Positions 35,702 through 45,121 of a stretch of 64,000 nt of DNA are shown here, in pieces; the stretch's first letter is position 1, and every line of letters begins with the position of its first letter. Below the pieces are notes generated by a model. That model searched no databases and had not been told where the DNA came from. It worked only from the letters and a program-made list of their open reading frames with translations. The DNA comes from Cognatundibacterium aquatile (GTDB lineage Bacteria > Pseudomonadota > Gammaproteobacteria > Burkholderiales > Burkholderiaceae_D). Position numbers and translations under genes: made by a program. The stretch covers positions 124,001 through 188,000 of the forward strand of contig NZ_JACOFT010000001.1 in NCBI RefSeq assembly GCF_014699135.1. The letters run 5' to 3'.

Positions 35702-35795
35702 TTGGTATTTCGGTGCGATATCGTGCGTTGCTGATGCAGAAAAATGCCGGACAAATGCCTTGAATTTTGTTGACTAAAATAAAACAAAAAAAGAG

Positions 35796-35830
35796 AATGC
35801 TTCAGCGCAATGATGTGCGCAGCATTTTTT
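35796..35830 (+). terminator. Putative terminator after rep
   Basis: AATGCT-TCA-GCGCA pairs with TGCGC-AGCATT, followed by TTTT. It lies about 95 bases after the rep stop and just ahead of the CPBP protease gene. Confidence 0.65.
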
Positions 35831-35840
35831 AAAGGGCGCT

Positions 35841-36698
35841 ATGTCGCAAGTGTTAACTGAAAATACAAGCCCCGCCGGTTCTGGCGATCATCAGGCTCCA
35901 GAAATGATTCTCGCCAGTAATGGCAGCGTTGGCCTACCTGGTCTGGCGGTGAAGCAAACAATAGCGCATACCAATGAGCAGGCAATAAGTTCTGCCGATT
36001 TTGACTGGCGTCGCGAACTGCGTGAACTGATCGCCTTTTTGCGTAAGCCCGTGCGCGGACATGCAAAGGTACTGACACTCAGACAAGGATGGCGGCGCAT
36101 CGCGTTGATGCTGGCGCTGAATTTCTGCTTTATCGTTATCGTGACTTTACCAATCGACGCAGCGCTATATCATTGGGCTGGTCTTGAGGAGTCCGTAAAG
36201 AGCGACGCAACAAAAATCTCCCAATGGGTGATCGCCGTCTTGATTGCACCTTTGGGCGAAGAGTTGGCTTTCAGAGCTGGTTTACGGCAGGTAAAGTACA
36301 GCTTGTTTGTTGCCCCTGTGCTGATAGCATTGCTGAATGCGGACAAAATGCTTGCCCTGATCATGGCTGGTATATTGCTGAGCATTGCCGCTGCGGATGT
36401 GATACGTTTGCGATATACCGCCTCTGCTGTCAGCATTCGTTTTGTGCGTAGCCGCGCATTTATCCGACGTTATCCCTATGTTTTCTGGATGTACGCCATC
36501 AGTTTTGGCCTGGTGCACATTTCCAATTTATATTCTACAAATGGTCGTGATTATTGGCTGGTCTTTGCCGTGAGCTCACAACTATTTGGTGGTGCATTGC
36601 TTGGCTATCTGCGATTGCGACAGGGTTTGCGCAGCGCAATCGCGTACCATGTATTGTTCAATGCAGTGTGTTTATGTGCTGAGTTATTGTTTCCTTAG
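35841..36698 (+). CDS. CPBP-family intramembrane metalloprotease
   Basis: This 285-residue membrane protein has an N-terminal cytoplasmic region of about 85 residues and then about six helices. The three active-site motifs of the CAAX/ABI family are intact: EELAFR (140-145), FGLVHISN (His) and YHVLFNAV (His and Asn). Bacterial members are membrane proteases of mostly unknown targets, some linked to bacteriocin self-immunity. No bacteriocin gene is seen nearby. Confidence 0.88.
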   Translation: MSQVLTENTSPAGSGDHQAPEMILASNGSVGLPGLAVKQTIAHTNEQAISSADFDWRRELRELIAFLRKPVRGHAKVLTLRQGWRRIALMLALNFCFIVIVTLPIDAALYHWAGLEESVKSDATKISQWVIAVLIAPLGEELAFRAGLRQVKYSLFVAPVLIALLNADKMLALIMAGILLSIAAADVIRLRYTASAVSIRFVRSRAFIRRYPYVFWMYAISFGLVHISNLYSTNGRDYWLVFAVSSQLFGGALLGYLRLRQGLRSAIAYHVLFNAVCLCAELLFP

Positions 36699-36780
36699 TG
36701 GCACATTCTGCCCGCGACAGGAAAAGAGATAGCAGGTGCGTCAGTTGAGGTGCACTTTACCGACATTTTTTAATGGGAAA

Positions 36781-37785
36781 ATGATGATGAATTTTTTGTT
36801 GTTGAATCAGGGATTGAAGCGGGTCGCATCGGTGGTCGTTACCGCGCTGATTGCCACCCACGGTCTCGCCCTGGCTGCAGATGACACGCCCGCTAATGGC
36901 ATTATGTGGGAAGTGAAATCGGCGATGAATACCGCGTATTTATTTGGTTCATTTCACCTCGCCAAAGCCAGCTTTTATCCTTTGCCTGCCGCAGTACAAA
37001 ACGCGTATCAACAAGCCGATACGCTGGCGGTGGAGGTGGACGCCAGCGACCCGCAATTCAGTCGTAAGTTGATTCCTTTGCTGTCTTATGCCGCGCCGGA
37101 CAAACTGGAAAATCATCTGCAGAAAGCGACCTGGGAAAGCATGCAGAAGTTGTTGGGGGCTTCCGCCGCGCAGTTTCAGAGCCTCAAACCGGCGATGGTG
37201 GCGACTGGCCTGATGATAGGCGTGGTGGCGCAGCAAGGCTATGATCCGGCGCAGGGCATCGACCTGCACTTCATCAAAAGGGCAAAGAAAGACGGCAAGC
37301 AACTGGTGGAATTAGAAAGTCTGGAATTTCAGGCGCGTATGCTGGGCGGCTTGAGTGATGAAGATGGCGATGCGATGCTGTCGCAGACTTTACACAGCCT
37401 CAGCAATGGCGATGCCGTGCGCGATACGGCTCTGATGGTGCAGGCATGGAAAGCCGGTGATGCCGAGGCGTTGGCGACGATACTGGAAGAAACGGCGAAT
37501 AAAGATGCCGGTTCGCGCAAGATCATGAAGCTCTTGCTTGATGACCGCAACCCCGCGATGGCAGATCAGATCGTGGCCTTGATGAGCGCGGGAAAAAAAG
37601 TGATGATCGTGGTCGGTGCCGGGCACATTACCGGTAAAAACAGTATTACGGATTTGCTCAGGCAACGTGGTTTGCAGGTACGTCAGATGAAGCCTGAAAT
37701 CGGTGCGCTGAACGTTTCATCCGCAACGACAGCCACAACCGTTACCGCGTCCACCGCAGTTTCAGCAACCGCACAAAAAAAGTAA
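36781..37785 (+). CDS. TraB/GumN family protein
   Basis: This 334-residue exported protein has a signal peptide (cleavage near LALAAD). It carries the TraB/GumN core: YLFGSFHLAK, the QGIDLHFIKRAKKDGKQLVELESLEFQ region with paired acidic residues (spaced along residues 170-200), and VVGAGHITG near the end. The paired GxxH/GxH motifs with acidic residues suggest a metal-dependent peptidase-like (Tiki-related) active site. A Thr/Ala-rich tail follows. The start is ATG 36781, before which GTG 36736 would add 15 residues and spoil the signal peptide. Confidence 0.87.
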   Translation: MMMNFLLLNQGLKRVASVVVTALIATHGLALAADDTPANGIMWEVKSAMNTAYLFGSFHLAKASFYPLPAAVQNAYQQADTLAVEVDASDPQFSRKLIPLLSYAAPDKLENHLQKATWESMQKLLGASAAQFQSLKPAMVATGLMIGVVAQQGYDPAQGIDLHFIKRAKKDGKQLVELESLEFQARMLGGLSDEDGDAMLSQTLHSLSNGDAVRDTALMVQAWKAGDAEALATILEETANKDAGSRKIMKLLLDDRNPAMADQIVALMSAGKKVMIVVGAGHITGKNSITDLLRQRGLQVRQMKPEIGALNVSSATTATTVTASTAVSATAQKK

Positions 37786-37788
37786 GGC

Positions 37789-38193
37789 ATGACATTGAAG
37801 GCTTTATCCACAGAAAAAAATTATCCTGATCTGCCATGGATTTCACTGGAATCGGTCAATGATGTCGAGGCCTGGCTGGATTTGTATGATCGCGAATTGC
37901 AGCAACTCGCGGGTAAAAATCCACAGGCCGGTTATGGCGTGTGTTTTACCTTATTGCACGGTGGCGAAGTGTATCTGCACACCAATAGTGACGGCGATAT
38001 TTTGCTCGATGTGACGCCGGATGCAGCGTGGGTGACACCGGTACTGACTGCCGTGACACAAGTGTCGCCCCCGCGTGGGCAGATCTGGCTGGTGCCGGGG
38101 CAGGTGCTGATGCAACTGATACTGGGCTTGAATAGTCTGATTGCCACCAGCCGTCTGGTGGTGCAACATGAATACCGGATTGTAAAGCGTTGA
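37789..38193 (+). CDS. Hypothetical protein downstream of TraB/GumN
   Basis: I do not recognise this 134-residue protein. It is soluble and acidic, with VYLHTNSDGDILLDVTPDAAW and IWLVPGQVLMQLILGLNSLI as its most regular segments. It starts 3 bases after the TraB/GumN stop and is followed by a strong terminator, so it is the second gene of a two-gene operon. Confidence 0.7.
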   Translation: MTLKALSTEKNYPDLPWISLESVNDVEAWLDLYDRELQQLAGKNPQAGYGVCFTLLHGGEVYLHTNSDGDILLDVTPDAAWVTPVLTAVTQVSPPRGQIWLVPGQVLMQLILGLNSLIATSRLVVQHEYRIVKR

Positions 38194-38224
38194 GCTTGTA
38201 CGTTGAGCTTGCAATGTGGCGTAA

Positions 38225-38256
38225 AAAAAGCCTGATCTGACACGATCAGGCTTTTT
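38225..38256. terminator. Bidirectional terminator
   Basis: AAAAAGCCTGATC and GATCAGGCTTTTT are perfect arms around a six-base loop, between convergent genes. Confidence 0.92.
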
Positions 38257-38287
38257 CATTTCTGCGTCAGTATCTTCGTTATAAAAA

Positions 38288-39496
38288 TCAGCTGACAACG
38301 CCGTTGCGATCTACCTTCACTACGCGTGAGCCGCCCGCTTTTTTGACATTCACCTGTGCTTCGCAATTGCCGGTAACTTTGACGCTGGCGGTATCGAGTA
38401 ATAAGTCCTGCGCGCGCAGATCACCTGTACCGCTGAGTCTGGCGGTCAGTTTTTTTGCCGTGCCATCAATAGTGACATCACCGCTGCGCGACATAATCAG
38501 CTCAGCGAGCGTCGCATTTTCCAGCGAGGTATGCAGATTGCCGGAGCCTGACAGGTCTGCCTTCAGACTTTGGCGTATGTTGTTAATGCGCAGGTCGCCG
38601 CTGCCATGGCTTTCGATGCGTACATCATCGGCGCTGAGCTGGCTGGCTTTGACTTCGCCGGAACCACGCAGATTGAGATTGAGCACTGCAATATGACCAT
38701 GCAAGGCCAGATCGCCGGAGCCATTGAGCTGGATATTTGCCAGCGCTAATTGCGAGCTGTCGATATCGAGATCACCGGAGCCGGACGCATCAACCTGCAA
38801 CTGTTGCATATCACCGTGCAGACTGATGTCGCCGGAACTGTTGCGGTGAATGTTGGCGGAGGCATTTTGCATCGCATCGACTTTCAGGCTGCCGTTGCCA
38901 TGCACTTCGGCAACGAGGGCACCGGTCAACTGATGCATTCTGACATCGCCGGAACTGCGCATATTGACGTTGGCGCTGCCTAACTGTAATTGCCGCAGAT
39001 CGATGTCGCCGCTGCCGCTGACGCTGAGATCGAGTTGTTTGATTTGCCCGCTGACTTTGATGTCGCCGGATGAAGTTTGCGTCAGTTCAAATTTCTCTGC
39101 CTGGATATTGTTCAGCTCGATATCGCCGCTGCCAGATTGCAGCAATTGTTGCAGCTGATTGGCACTGATGCGGATATTCCCTTGCGGGCTGCCGCCTATC
39201 GTGACCGTCACATTTTTTTTGCGGATGATCAGGCGCTGGTTTTCGACCACGGTTTCTATGTCCGGCAGCAATTTTTCATCGGCGGTGATTTCCAGTTCCG
39301 GTTGTCCGGATGTAATCACGAGATCGAGAAAACTGCGGTTTTCTATACTGGTAAAGGCGGTCAGCGTTCGTTTTTCGGTGATGGCTTTACCGCCGTTGAT
39401 GGTTTTGCCGTTGCTGATATGTTTGCCGTCAATCTGGATGTCGCATCCGGCGAGCATCAGGATGAACAGGCTGGTCCAGGTGATAGATTTGAGCAT
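38288..39496 (-). CDS. DUF2807 head-domain lipoprotein with SGSGD repeats
   Basis: This 402-residue lipoprotein (FILMLAGC lipobox) has the DUF2807 (GIN, autotransporter-adhesin-head-like) pattern. The first domain is KRTLTAFTSIENRSFLDLVI with QPELEITADEKLLPDIETVV. Thereafter SGSGD, SSGD, SGDV or NGSGD turns recur about every 20 residues up to the C-terminus, forming a long beta-helix. It is much longer than the usual single-domain protein of about 200-250 residues. The start at 39496 puts the lipobox near the N-terminus. The function is unknown. Confidence 0.82.
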   Translation of the reverse strand: MLKSITWTSLFILMLAGCDIQIDGKHISNGKTINGGKAITEKRTLTAFTSIENRSFLDLVITSGQPELEITADEKLLPDIETVVENQRLIIRKKNVTVTIGGSPQGNIRISANQLQQLLQSGSGDIELNNIQAEKFELTQTSSGDIKVSGQIKQLDLSVSGSGDIDLRQLQLGSANVNMRSSGDVRMHQLTGALVAEVHGNGSLKVDAMQNASANIHRNSSGDISLHGDMQQLQVDASGSGDLDIDSSQLALANIQLNGSGDLALHGHIAVLNLNLRGSGEVKASQLSADDVRIESHGSGDLRINNIRQSLKADLSGSGNLHTSLENATLAELIMSRSGDVTIDGTAKKLTARLSGTGDLRAQDLLLDTASVKVTGNCEAQVNVKKAGGSRVVKVDRNGVVS

Positions 39497-39790
39497 GATA
39501 TGAATGTGATCAGTAATAGGTCGTACACAGGACATACGCAAAACTACCCGCTGGCGTGACGGCTTGACGCTGCGCACCAGCGTTTCCGGTGCTGCTTTCG
39601 TCGCCTATTTAGTCGGATCAATTTTGCAACAGGATGAAGTGTAATCTGAAAACTCCGGAGCGCATCAGCTGTTTGCGACAGAATGCAGAATCAGGATTAT
39701 CAACGGTAAATTTTACAGATAGATTCACATCTGTCAGCCAGAGAAGTACACTATCTGTATAAGAACTTCACCAACGGATTTATCAGGCTC

Positions 39791-40432
39791 ATGACAACCC
39801 GCCGCCACATACTCAAAAGTAGTTTAGTTCTGACCACACTTGGTTTATTTCGTGAAACGGCCTTCGCAAACGGCAATGACAGCAACGCTGGAAAATCGAC
39901 GCAATTAGCACCGCCGCCGGATTTATTCGATTCACAGGCACTCGATCTGGATTTCTGGGTCAAGCCGCGCACCCTCGATCTGGTGCGGCCGCAATCCGGC
40001 GAACGCAGCAAATTACTGTACTGGAAAGACGGCGAGATGATTGATTCCGCGTATCAGGAATTGTGTCACTTACTGCGCGATGTGAATGGCAAAAAATCGG
40101 CACCGATGGACCCGAAATTACTTGAAACGCTTTGGGCAACACAAGCCTATATCGCGCGCTTCGGCATGACCAAGCCGCTGGAAATTTTATCTGGCTACCG
40201 CACACCGGAATCGAATAAGCGCCTGATAGAACAGGGTGTGCCGGCTGCGCGTAAATCCTTGCACATGGATGGCAAGGCGGCCGACATCCGCATTTCACAG
40301 TTGCATGAAGAAGTGCTGGGCGGTCTGATCAGCAGCTTCCGTCAGGGCGGCGTCGGCTTTTATTATCGTGCAACGGCAAACGGTGGCTGGATACATACCG
40401 ACACTGGTTTGCAGCGCAGCTGGAAAGGCTGA
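39791..40432 (+). CDS. DUF882 / YcbK-like peptidase M15-type protein
   Basis: This 213-residue protein has a Tat-like signal (TTRRHILKSSLVLTTLGLF). The peptidase_M15-related domain shows LEILSGYRTPESNKRLIEQG, the zinc motif HMDGKAAD (His and Asp) and WIHTDTG. YcbK-like proteins are periplasmic and act on peptidoglycan cross-links in characterised relatives. It is a single gene, divergent from the DUF2807 gene. Confidence 0.85.
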   Translation: MTTRRHILKSSLVLTTLGLFRETAFANGNDSNAGKSTQLAPPPDLFDSQALDLDFWVKPRTLDLVRPQSGERSKLLYWKDGEMIDSAYQELCHLLRDVNGKKSAPMDPKLLETLWATQAYIARFGMTKPLEILSGYRTPESNKRLIEQGVPAARKSLHMDGKAADIRISQLHEEVLGGLISSFRQGGVGFYYRATANGGWIHTDTGLQRSWKG

Positions 40433-40441
40433 AACAAGGCT

Positions 40442-40472
40442 GATAGCGACAAAGATAGCGACAACGATAGCG
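40442..40472 (+). repeat. Short 12-nt tandem repeat
   Basis: GATAGCGACAAA, GATAGCGACAAC and GATAGCG follow each other just after the DUF882 stop. It is a small simple-sequence expansion with no evident function. Confidence 0.6.
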
Positions 40473-40505
40473 TCTGGCTGCCTGAACGCCATCGTCACAG
40501 TTTAA

Positions 40506-40550
40506 AAAAAATCCCGGTACAGACAATGGTGGTCTGTACCGGGATTTTTT
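40506..40550. terminator. Bidirectional terminator
   Basis: AAAAAATCCCGGTACAGAC and GTCTGTACCGGGATTTTTT are perfect 19-base arms around a seven-base loop, between the convergent DUF882 and M16 genes. Confidence 0.93.
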
Positions 40551-40561
40551 ATTGTTGCAGC

Positions 40562-43312
40562 TTACTTCGCAGGTGCTTTTGCCTTGACCTCATCCAGCGC
40601 AATAAACGTGCTGATTTTTGACGGATCGATATAGCGACGGAATGCCGCGTTCACCTGTTCCAGCGTCAGCGCCTGGATTTTGTCATCCATCGCCTGCGAG
40701 TAAGACCAGTTACGCTGACGGTACAGATAGTGATTCCAGCCACCGGCGATACCAGCGTCGCTGGTGCGACTTTGCTGACGCTTTTGCAGTATGCCGGATT
40801 TTGCTTTAGCGAGTTCTTCCGCAGTGAAACCGTCTTTCAGTGCTTTGCTGAGTTCTTCCTGTATCGCCTTTTCCAGTTTTTCCATATTCTGCGGCGCTGC
40901 CGTGGCGCTGATGCCGAAACTGCCGACCGGGTCGATATCGCCCGCACTCAGGCTGGAACCGCCGCCATACGATAAACCATCTTTCTGGCGTATGCGCTCC
41001 ATCAGACGTGAATTCAGACCGGCGCCGCCGAAGATATAGTTGGCGATACTCAGCGCTGGATAATCAGCATCATCCTCGCGCAAAGCCAGCGTCATTTTGC
41101 TGCTGTAAACCGCATTTTCCTTGTCCGGTGTGTTGAACACTTTGCGTATCGCCGGTGGATCCAGACGTTTGCTGACCATGCGGGTGTACGGTGCTTTGCT
41201 GACCCAGCCATCAAACATCTGTGCGATCACGGCTTTGGTACTGCCGGCATCGAAATCACCGACCACCGACAACTCGCCTTTGGACGCACCGTAGAATTCT
41301 TTGTAATAGGCTTTCACATCATCGAGTTTCACTGCCTTGAAATCAGCGATGGCCTCATCGAGTGTTTTTGCTTCGCGATAATCGCCTTTCGGATACGGAT
41401 TGAAATACTGCGACATCTCACGCGAGAGTATGCTGCCAGGCTCTTTGCGCGAAGCTTCCAGACCCACCAGACCACGTTCTTTGGCCTGAGTAAATTCATT
41501 TTCCGGGAAACTTGCTTCACGCAGCACATGCGCTACCAGCGCCAGTGCCCCAGGCAGATTGGCTTTGGTGGTCTGGAATGAAAAGATGCCGCCGCTCATT
41601 TTGAGTTTGGACATTTCATCAGAGAGCTGGGCGCGGCTGTATTTGCTGGTGCCCGTGCCTAGCAAGCCAGCGGTGATGCCGCTGACGATGGCTTTGCCAC
41701 GCAGGCTGGTTTCATCGCCCCAATGCAGGTTCAGCGCGACATTCACGGTTTCGCCGCGTGTTTTCTTGGGCAGCAGAGCGATTTGCAGATTACCGGCTTT
41801 GCCAACTTGCGTGCGCTGATCAATATTCGCCGGAGAAGAATCAAACGCCTCACCACTCAGCGTGGATGGCTTGGGTTTGAAGTCTTTCATGACCTCGGCC
41901 ATGTCCGGCGCTACCGGAATCTCGGCGCGTTGTGGCTTGTCTTCGGGAATGAACATGCCGATGGTGCGGTTATCGCGCACCAGATAATGTTTTGCGGCAG
42001 CAGCGACGCGCTCGGCTGTGATCGCATCAACTGAATCACGCACTTTGAACAGATAGCGCCAGTCGCCTATGGCGACGAATTCCGACATACTGATACCGAT
42101 GGCTTCGTGGTTGTTCAGCATTTTTTCAAACGCATTGGCCGTATCGCGTTTGATCCTGTCGATTTCTTCTTTGGTCGGCGGATTATTTTTAAAATCCTCG
42201 ATTCCTGCCAGCAGAGCCTCTTTGGCGGCATCGACGGATTCGCCTTTTTTGACTATCGCACCTATCGTCATCAGGCCTGGCGCTACCGCCCCGGAACCGC
42301 CGGAAAATACCTGCACCACTTTGCCGGTTTCCACCAGTTGTTTATGCAGACGGCCATGCGGGGCGCTGGTCAGAATACTACCCGCAAAACTAAGGTCGTT
42401 GCGGTCGCTATGCAGACTGGCTGGGACTTTATAGCCGAGCAAGACGATCTGAATATCACCGCTGCGGCGCACGACGAAACTGCGTTCGCCATCCTGCGTT
42501 GGTTCGGTAGTCCAGAATTGCGGCAGTGTACGCGTTGGTTTAGCGATTTTGCCGAAAGCAGCGCTGATCCATTGCAACACTTTATCGGTATCGAATTTAC
42601 CGGCGACCAGCAGTACGGCATTATCCGGCTGGTAGTACATGCGATAAAACGCCTGCAGGTTTTCTATCTTGACGTTTTCGATATCGCTGCGATTGCCTAT
42701 CGTGGAATTGCCGTAGTTGTGCCAGTCATAGGCAACGCTTTGCATGCGTTTTTGCAAGACATTGCCGGGTGAATTTTCGCCGCGTTCATATTCGTTACGC
42801 ACGACGCTCATTTCGGTATCGAGATCTTTTTTCGCGATAAAGGAATTGACCATGCGGTCGGCTTCCATCGTCAGCGCCCATTTCAGATTGTCGTCATCGG
42901 CTTTGAACAGTTCAAAATAATTGGTGCGGTCGAGCGAGGTCGTGCCGTTCGAGCGCATGCCGCGCTTGTTGAATTCATCGTCGATTTTCGGATTCGTCGG
43001 CGTGCCTTTGAATAACAGATGTTCGAGCAAATGCGCCATCCCGGTTTCGCCATAATTTTCATGACGCGAGCCAACCAGATAAGTCATGTTGACGGTGACG
43101 GTCGGTTTGGTCGCATCCGGCATCAGCAAGACCCGCAAGCCATTCGGCAGGCGGTATTCGGTCAGACCTTCGACGCTGGTGATCTGGCTCACGCCTTTTG
43201 GCAGCGCATCGGCAAGTACCGCAGGCGTCGTGAACAGGATGGCACCGCCCAGAACCAGCGCGCGCAAAACCGGGGTAAGTGAGAAGGGGATTGCAGCAGA
43301 ACGAGATGACAT
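40562..43312 (-). CDS. M16 (pitrilysin-like) zinc metallopeptidase
   Basis: This 916-residue exported protein has a signal peptide (cleavage near PAVLADA). It is a double-length M16 protein: the N-terminal half holds the inverted zinc motif HLLEH (94-98) with the downstream Glu expected in NEYERGEN, and the C-terminal half (after about residue 470) is an inactive-type M16 unit with the characteristic GGAGLNSRLMERIRQKDGLSYG. It degrades peptides in the periplasm. The ATG at 43312 has AGGA six bases upstream; a longer frame lacks the signal peptide. Element C lies directly upstream. Confidence 0.92.
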   Translation of the reverse strand: MSSRSAAIPFSLTPVLRALVLGGAILFTTPAVLADALPKGVSQITSVEGLTEYRLPNGLRVLLMPDATKPTVTVNMTYLVGSRHENYGETGMAHLLEHLLFKGTPTNPKIDDEFNKRGMRSNGTTSLDRTNYFELFKADDDNLKWALTMEADRMVNSFIAKKDLDTEMSVVRNEYERGENSPGNVLQKRMQSVAYDWHNYGNSTIGNRSDIENVKIENLQAFYRMYYQPDNAVLLVAGKFDTDKVLQWISAAFGKIAKPTRTLPQFWTTEPTQDGERSFVVRRSGDIQIVLLGYKVPASLHSDRNDLSFAGSILTSAPHGRLHKQLVETGKVVQVFSGGSGAVAPGLMTIGAIVKKGESVDAAKEALLAGIEDFKNNPPTKEEIDRIKRDTANAFEKMLNNHEAIGISMSEFVAIGDWRYLFKVRDSVDAITAERVAAAAKHYLVRDNRTIGMFIPEDKPQRAEIPVAPDMAEVMKDFKPKPSTLSGEAFDSSPANIDQRTQVGKAGNLQIALLPKKTRGETVNVALNLHWGDETSLRGKAIVSGITAGLLGTGTSKYSRAQLSDEMSKLKMSGGIFSFQTTKANLPGALALVAHVLREASFPENEFTQAKERGLVGLEASRKEPGSILSREMSQYFNPYPKGDYREAKTLDEAIADFKAVKLDDVKAYYKEFYGASKGELSVVGDFDAGSTKAVIAQMFDGWVSKAPYTRMVSKRLDPPAIRKVFNTPDKENAVYSSKMTLALREDDADYPALSIANYIFGGAGLNSRLMERIRQKDGLSYGGGSSLSAGDIDPVGSFGISATAAPQNMEKLEKAIQEELSKALKDGFTAEELAKAKSGILQKRQQSRTSDAGIAGGWNHYLYRQRNWSYSQAMDDKIQALTLEQVNAAFRRYIDPSKISTFIALDEVKAKAPAK

Positions 43313-43343
43313 AGTGATCCTGATAGCAGAAACAACAAAATAG

Positions 43344-43442
43344 GTGTGAAATATACTGGGTGGAGTATGTTTCACACGTCCTTTAAATATACTGATAATA
43401 GAGCGATTTCATTTAATCAGAGGGGGAGTATCCTGATTAAAT
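43344..43442. repeat. Dispersed ATACT..AGTAT element, copy C
   Basis: GTGTGAAATATACT (43344-43357) and AGTATGTTTCACAC (43364-43377) form a near-perfect palindrome around GGGTGG. After CCTTTAAA comes a second hairpin, ATTTAATCAG (43411-43420) and CTGATTAAAT (43433-43442), with AGGGGGAGTATC as its whole loop. It lies 31 bases upstream of the M16 start codon, so in this copy it could affect M16 expression. Confidence 0.75.
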
Positions 43443-43601
43443 GATAATAATAGCAATAAATAGCAATAATAATCGGCGGAATGATGTCCGCAAGCAAAAT
43501 TATTTTGCGGCTGACTGTGTGTCGAAATTTAATTAACTCTGAATGTTGTTCATCTAATTCTGAACTTTTGGGCAGCTTAGATGACATCTCCCCGCAAGCA
43601 G

Positions 43602-43937
43602 CTATGCCATCCACAAGCGTCGCTTGTAGGCGGTCCCTCGACGGAATTGTTGGGAGGTCACTAGCCCCCGGAACCTGAAAAATTCTCTGTGTTGAGAACA
43701 TGGCTTCACGTGCGGCAAAGCAGAAACCACCGCCACATGAATTAACTTCGTGCCAGCCGACGCTCTTGAGCGTACTGGCACGCCTCTGAGCTGGTGCATG
43801 GCATCAGCGATGCTTTCGACATTACGAGCACCAAAAATTTGCCAATATGAGAAGCTGACACTGAGCGCACCATTTACTTGCACTGCAGCGGTGACCGGGG
43901 TCTTCTTCACCCAAGCTTCCGAAAGAGTGATGCTCAT
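43602..43937 (-). CDS. Cassette-type ORF after attC site 2
   Basis: This 111-residue frame starts MSITLSEAWVKKTPVTAAVQ, only 3 bases after the attC core GTTAGGC, the usual position for a cassette gene. I recognise no family. The first 70 residues look protein-like; the last 35 (from about CSQHREFF) are basic and irregular, so the cassette may be truncated. No complete attC is found after it, although CAACAATTCCGTCGAGGGAC near 43650 on this strand resembles the left half of one. Confidence 0.4.
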   Translation of the reverse strand: MSITLSEAWVKKTPVTAAVQVNGALSVSFSYWQIFGARNVESIADAMHQLRGVPVRSRASAGTKLIHVAVVSALPHVKPCSQHREFFRFRGLVTSQQFRRGTAYKRRLWMA

Positions 43938-43940
43938 GAC

Positions 43941-44004
43941 GCCTAACGTTCAAATTGAGGGGCAGCGCGCTTTTGCGCAGTCCCTCTCGAATGCAGTGTT
44001 AGGT
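43941..44004 (-). other. attC recombination site 2
   Basis: On the minus strand ACCTAAC (RYYYAAC) and GTTAGGC (GTTRRRY) bound a 64-base site. Inside are paired segments GAGAGGGACTGCGC and GCGCGCTGCCCCTC around AAAA, an imperfect hairpin with unpaired bases, as in attC sites. The stop codon of the DUF4124-like gene lies 4 bases before it and the next ORF begins 3 bases after it. No integrase gene is in the window. Confidence 0.78.
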
Positions 44005-44008
44005 TGCG

Positions 44009-45103
44009 TCATTTTGGCAACGCTATTGTGGATTGTGAGCAAGCATCTTTACCCGCCTCACGATACCCCATGGATAGTGTCGTCACACAGGCAAGTCTGA
44101 ACTCTGGTTTCCCAGAACTTCGATTAACGTCAACAATGGCATAAAAGCTTTTTGAGCCTGAGATAGAAAAATCATATCTACCCTTGTTTCTGTCATTGCT
44201 ATAGGTTGTAGATGCAGCAGGATATGTCTTCACTGCTCCCCCTGCTAATTTAATCACCTGTTCATTATGTGTTATGTAATCCAAAGCAAGTTGTTCTTCT
44301 GTTTTCTTTGTTTGATTATCGTAGGCGGGATCAGGTTGTCCTTTGCGACAACGCTGGCTAATCATTTGGGCATTCATTTGCTCAACTCCAGATGCAGCCT
44401 GTCGTGCCGCAGCTTCCAAAGAGTTTTTTTCATTAATAAGTTTGGATTTAAGTTCGTCCAGTCCAGCATAAACCTGGTCCATTTGTTTATCTAGCTTTTG
44501 TGTCCTAGCTTTTTCACGAAATGGATTCGGGGTGTCTTTGTCCCATTTCAATACCCTGTCCAAAATCTGATTGAGGTTTGAAGTGTTCTGGAAGGCATAG
44601 TTATTGATGGGGCCTCCCATGGTCATTTGCGTGATTGCTAAGAGTTGACCCCGATCGCCATTTTCTAAAATCATCTGCTGACGAACACGCAGCTGTGCCG
44701 CATAAAACCAAAACACCCCATCGTCTTTCTTTCCATTCTGGAAAAAGGCGAAAGCAGGGGGAAATAATTGCAAAGGTTCTTTCAGGTTAGAAGGATTGCT
44801 GACAATTTCTTCTGCTGCGGCAATCGCGATGCTTGGTTCACAGGACGTCATTCGATCTTCGGGAGGTAATCCGCTGAGTGCTATTCCATTCTTTGCCTTC
44901 AAGTGCTTCTGCTGTGTTGGGTGAGGGGATGCATTGCTTTCGATAGATGCAGAGGACGCATCTGATGGACATGGCTGATCAGTAAATTCAATCCGCCCGT
45001 CAGACAGCTTGCATCTATTCATGTTGACGCTAGCAGCGTCACTGGCGAGTGCCCATAGCGATGCGCTGGCAAGAAGGATTGCAATTGATCGACAATAATT
45101 CAC
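44009..45103 (-). CDS. Exported DUF4124-like protein in an integron cassette
   Basis: This 364-residue protein has a signal peptide (LLASASLWALASDAASV) and a short DUF4124-like domain, NRCKLSDGRIEFTDQPCPSD. A mainly helical region follows, with a coiled-coil stretch (KLDKQMDQVYAGLDELKSKL), and a C-terminal beta-rich part (GRYDFSISGSKSFYAIVDVN). The GTG at 45103 was chosen for GGGAG upstream. It lies between a core site (GTTAGGC, 45122-45128 on this strand) and attC site 2, so it is a cassette gene. Function unknown. Its G+C is below that of the flanking genes. Confidence 0.75.
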   Translation of the reverse strand: MNYCRSIAILLASASLWALASDAASVNMNRCKLSDGRIEFTDQPCPSDASSASIESNASPHPTQQKHLKAKNGIALSGLPPEDRMTSCEPSIAIAAAEEIVSNPSNLKEPLQLFPPAFAFFQNGKKDDGVFWFYAAQLRVRQQMILENGDRGQLLAITQMTMGGPINNYAFQNTSNLNQILDRVLKWDKDTPNPFREKARTQKLDKQMDQVYAGLDELKSKLINEKNSLEAAARQAASGVEQMNAQMISQRCRKGQPDPAYDNQTKKTEEQLALDYITHNEQVIKLAGGAVKTYPAASTTYSNDRNKGRYDFSISGSKSFYAIVDVNRSSGKPEFRLACVTTLSMGYREAGKDACSQSTIALPK

Positions 45104-45121
45104 AGCATCTCCCGAAAATAA

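Noticed and set aside
43421-43432. GGGGAGTA as a yybP-ykoY (Mn) riboswitch motif
   Set aside because: The rest of the riboswitch is missing, and the motif occurs in convergent gaps and in inverted orientation, so it belongs to the dispersed element.
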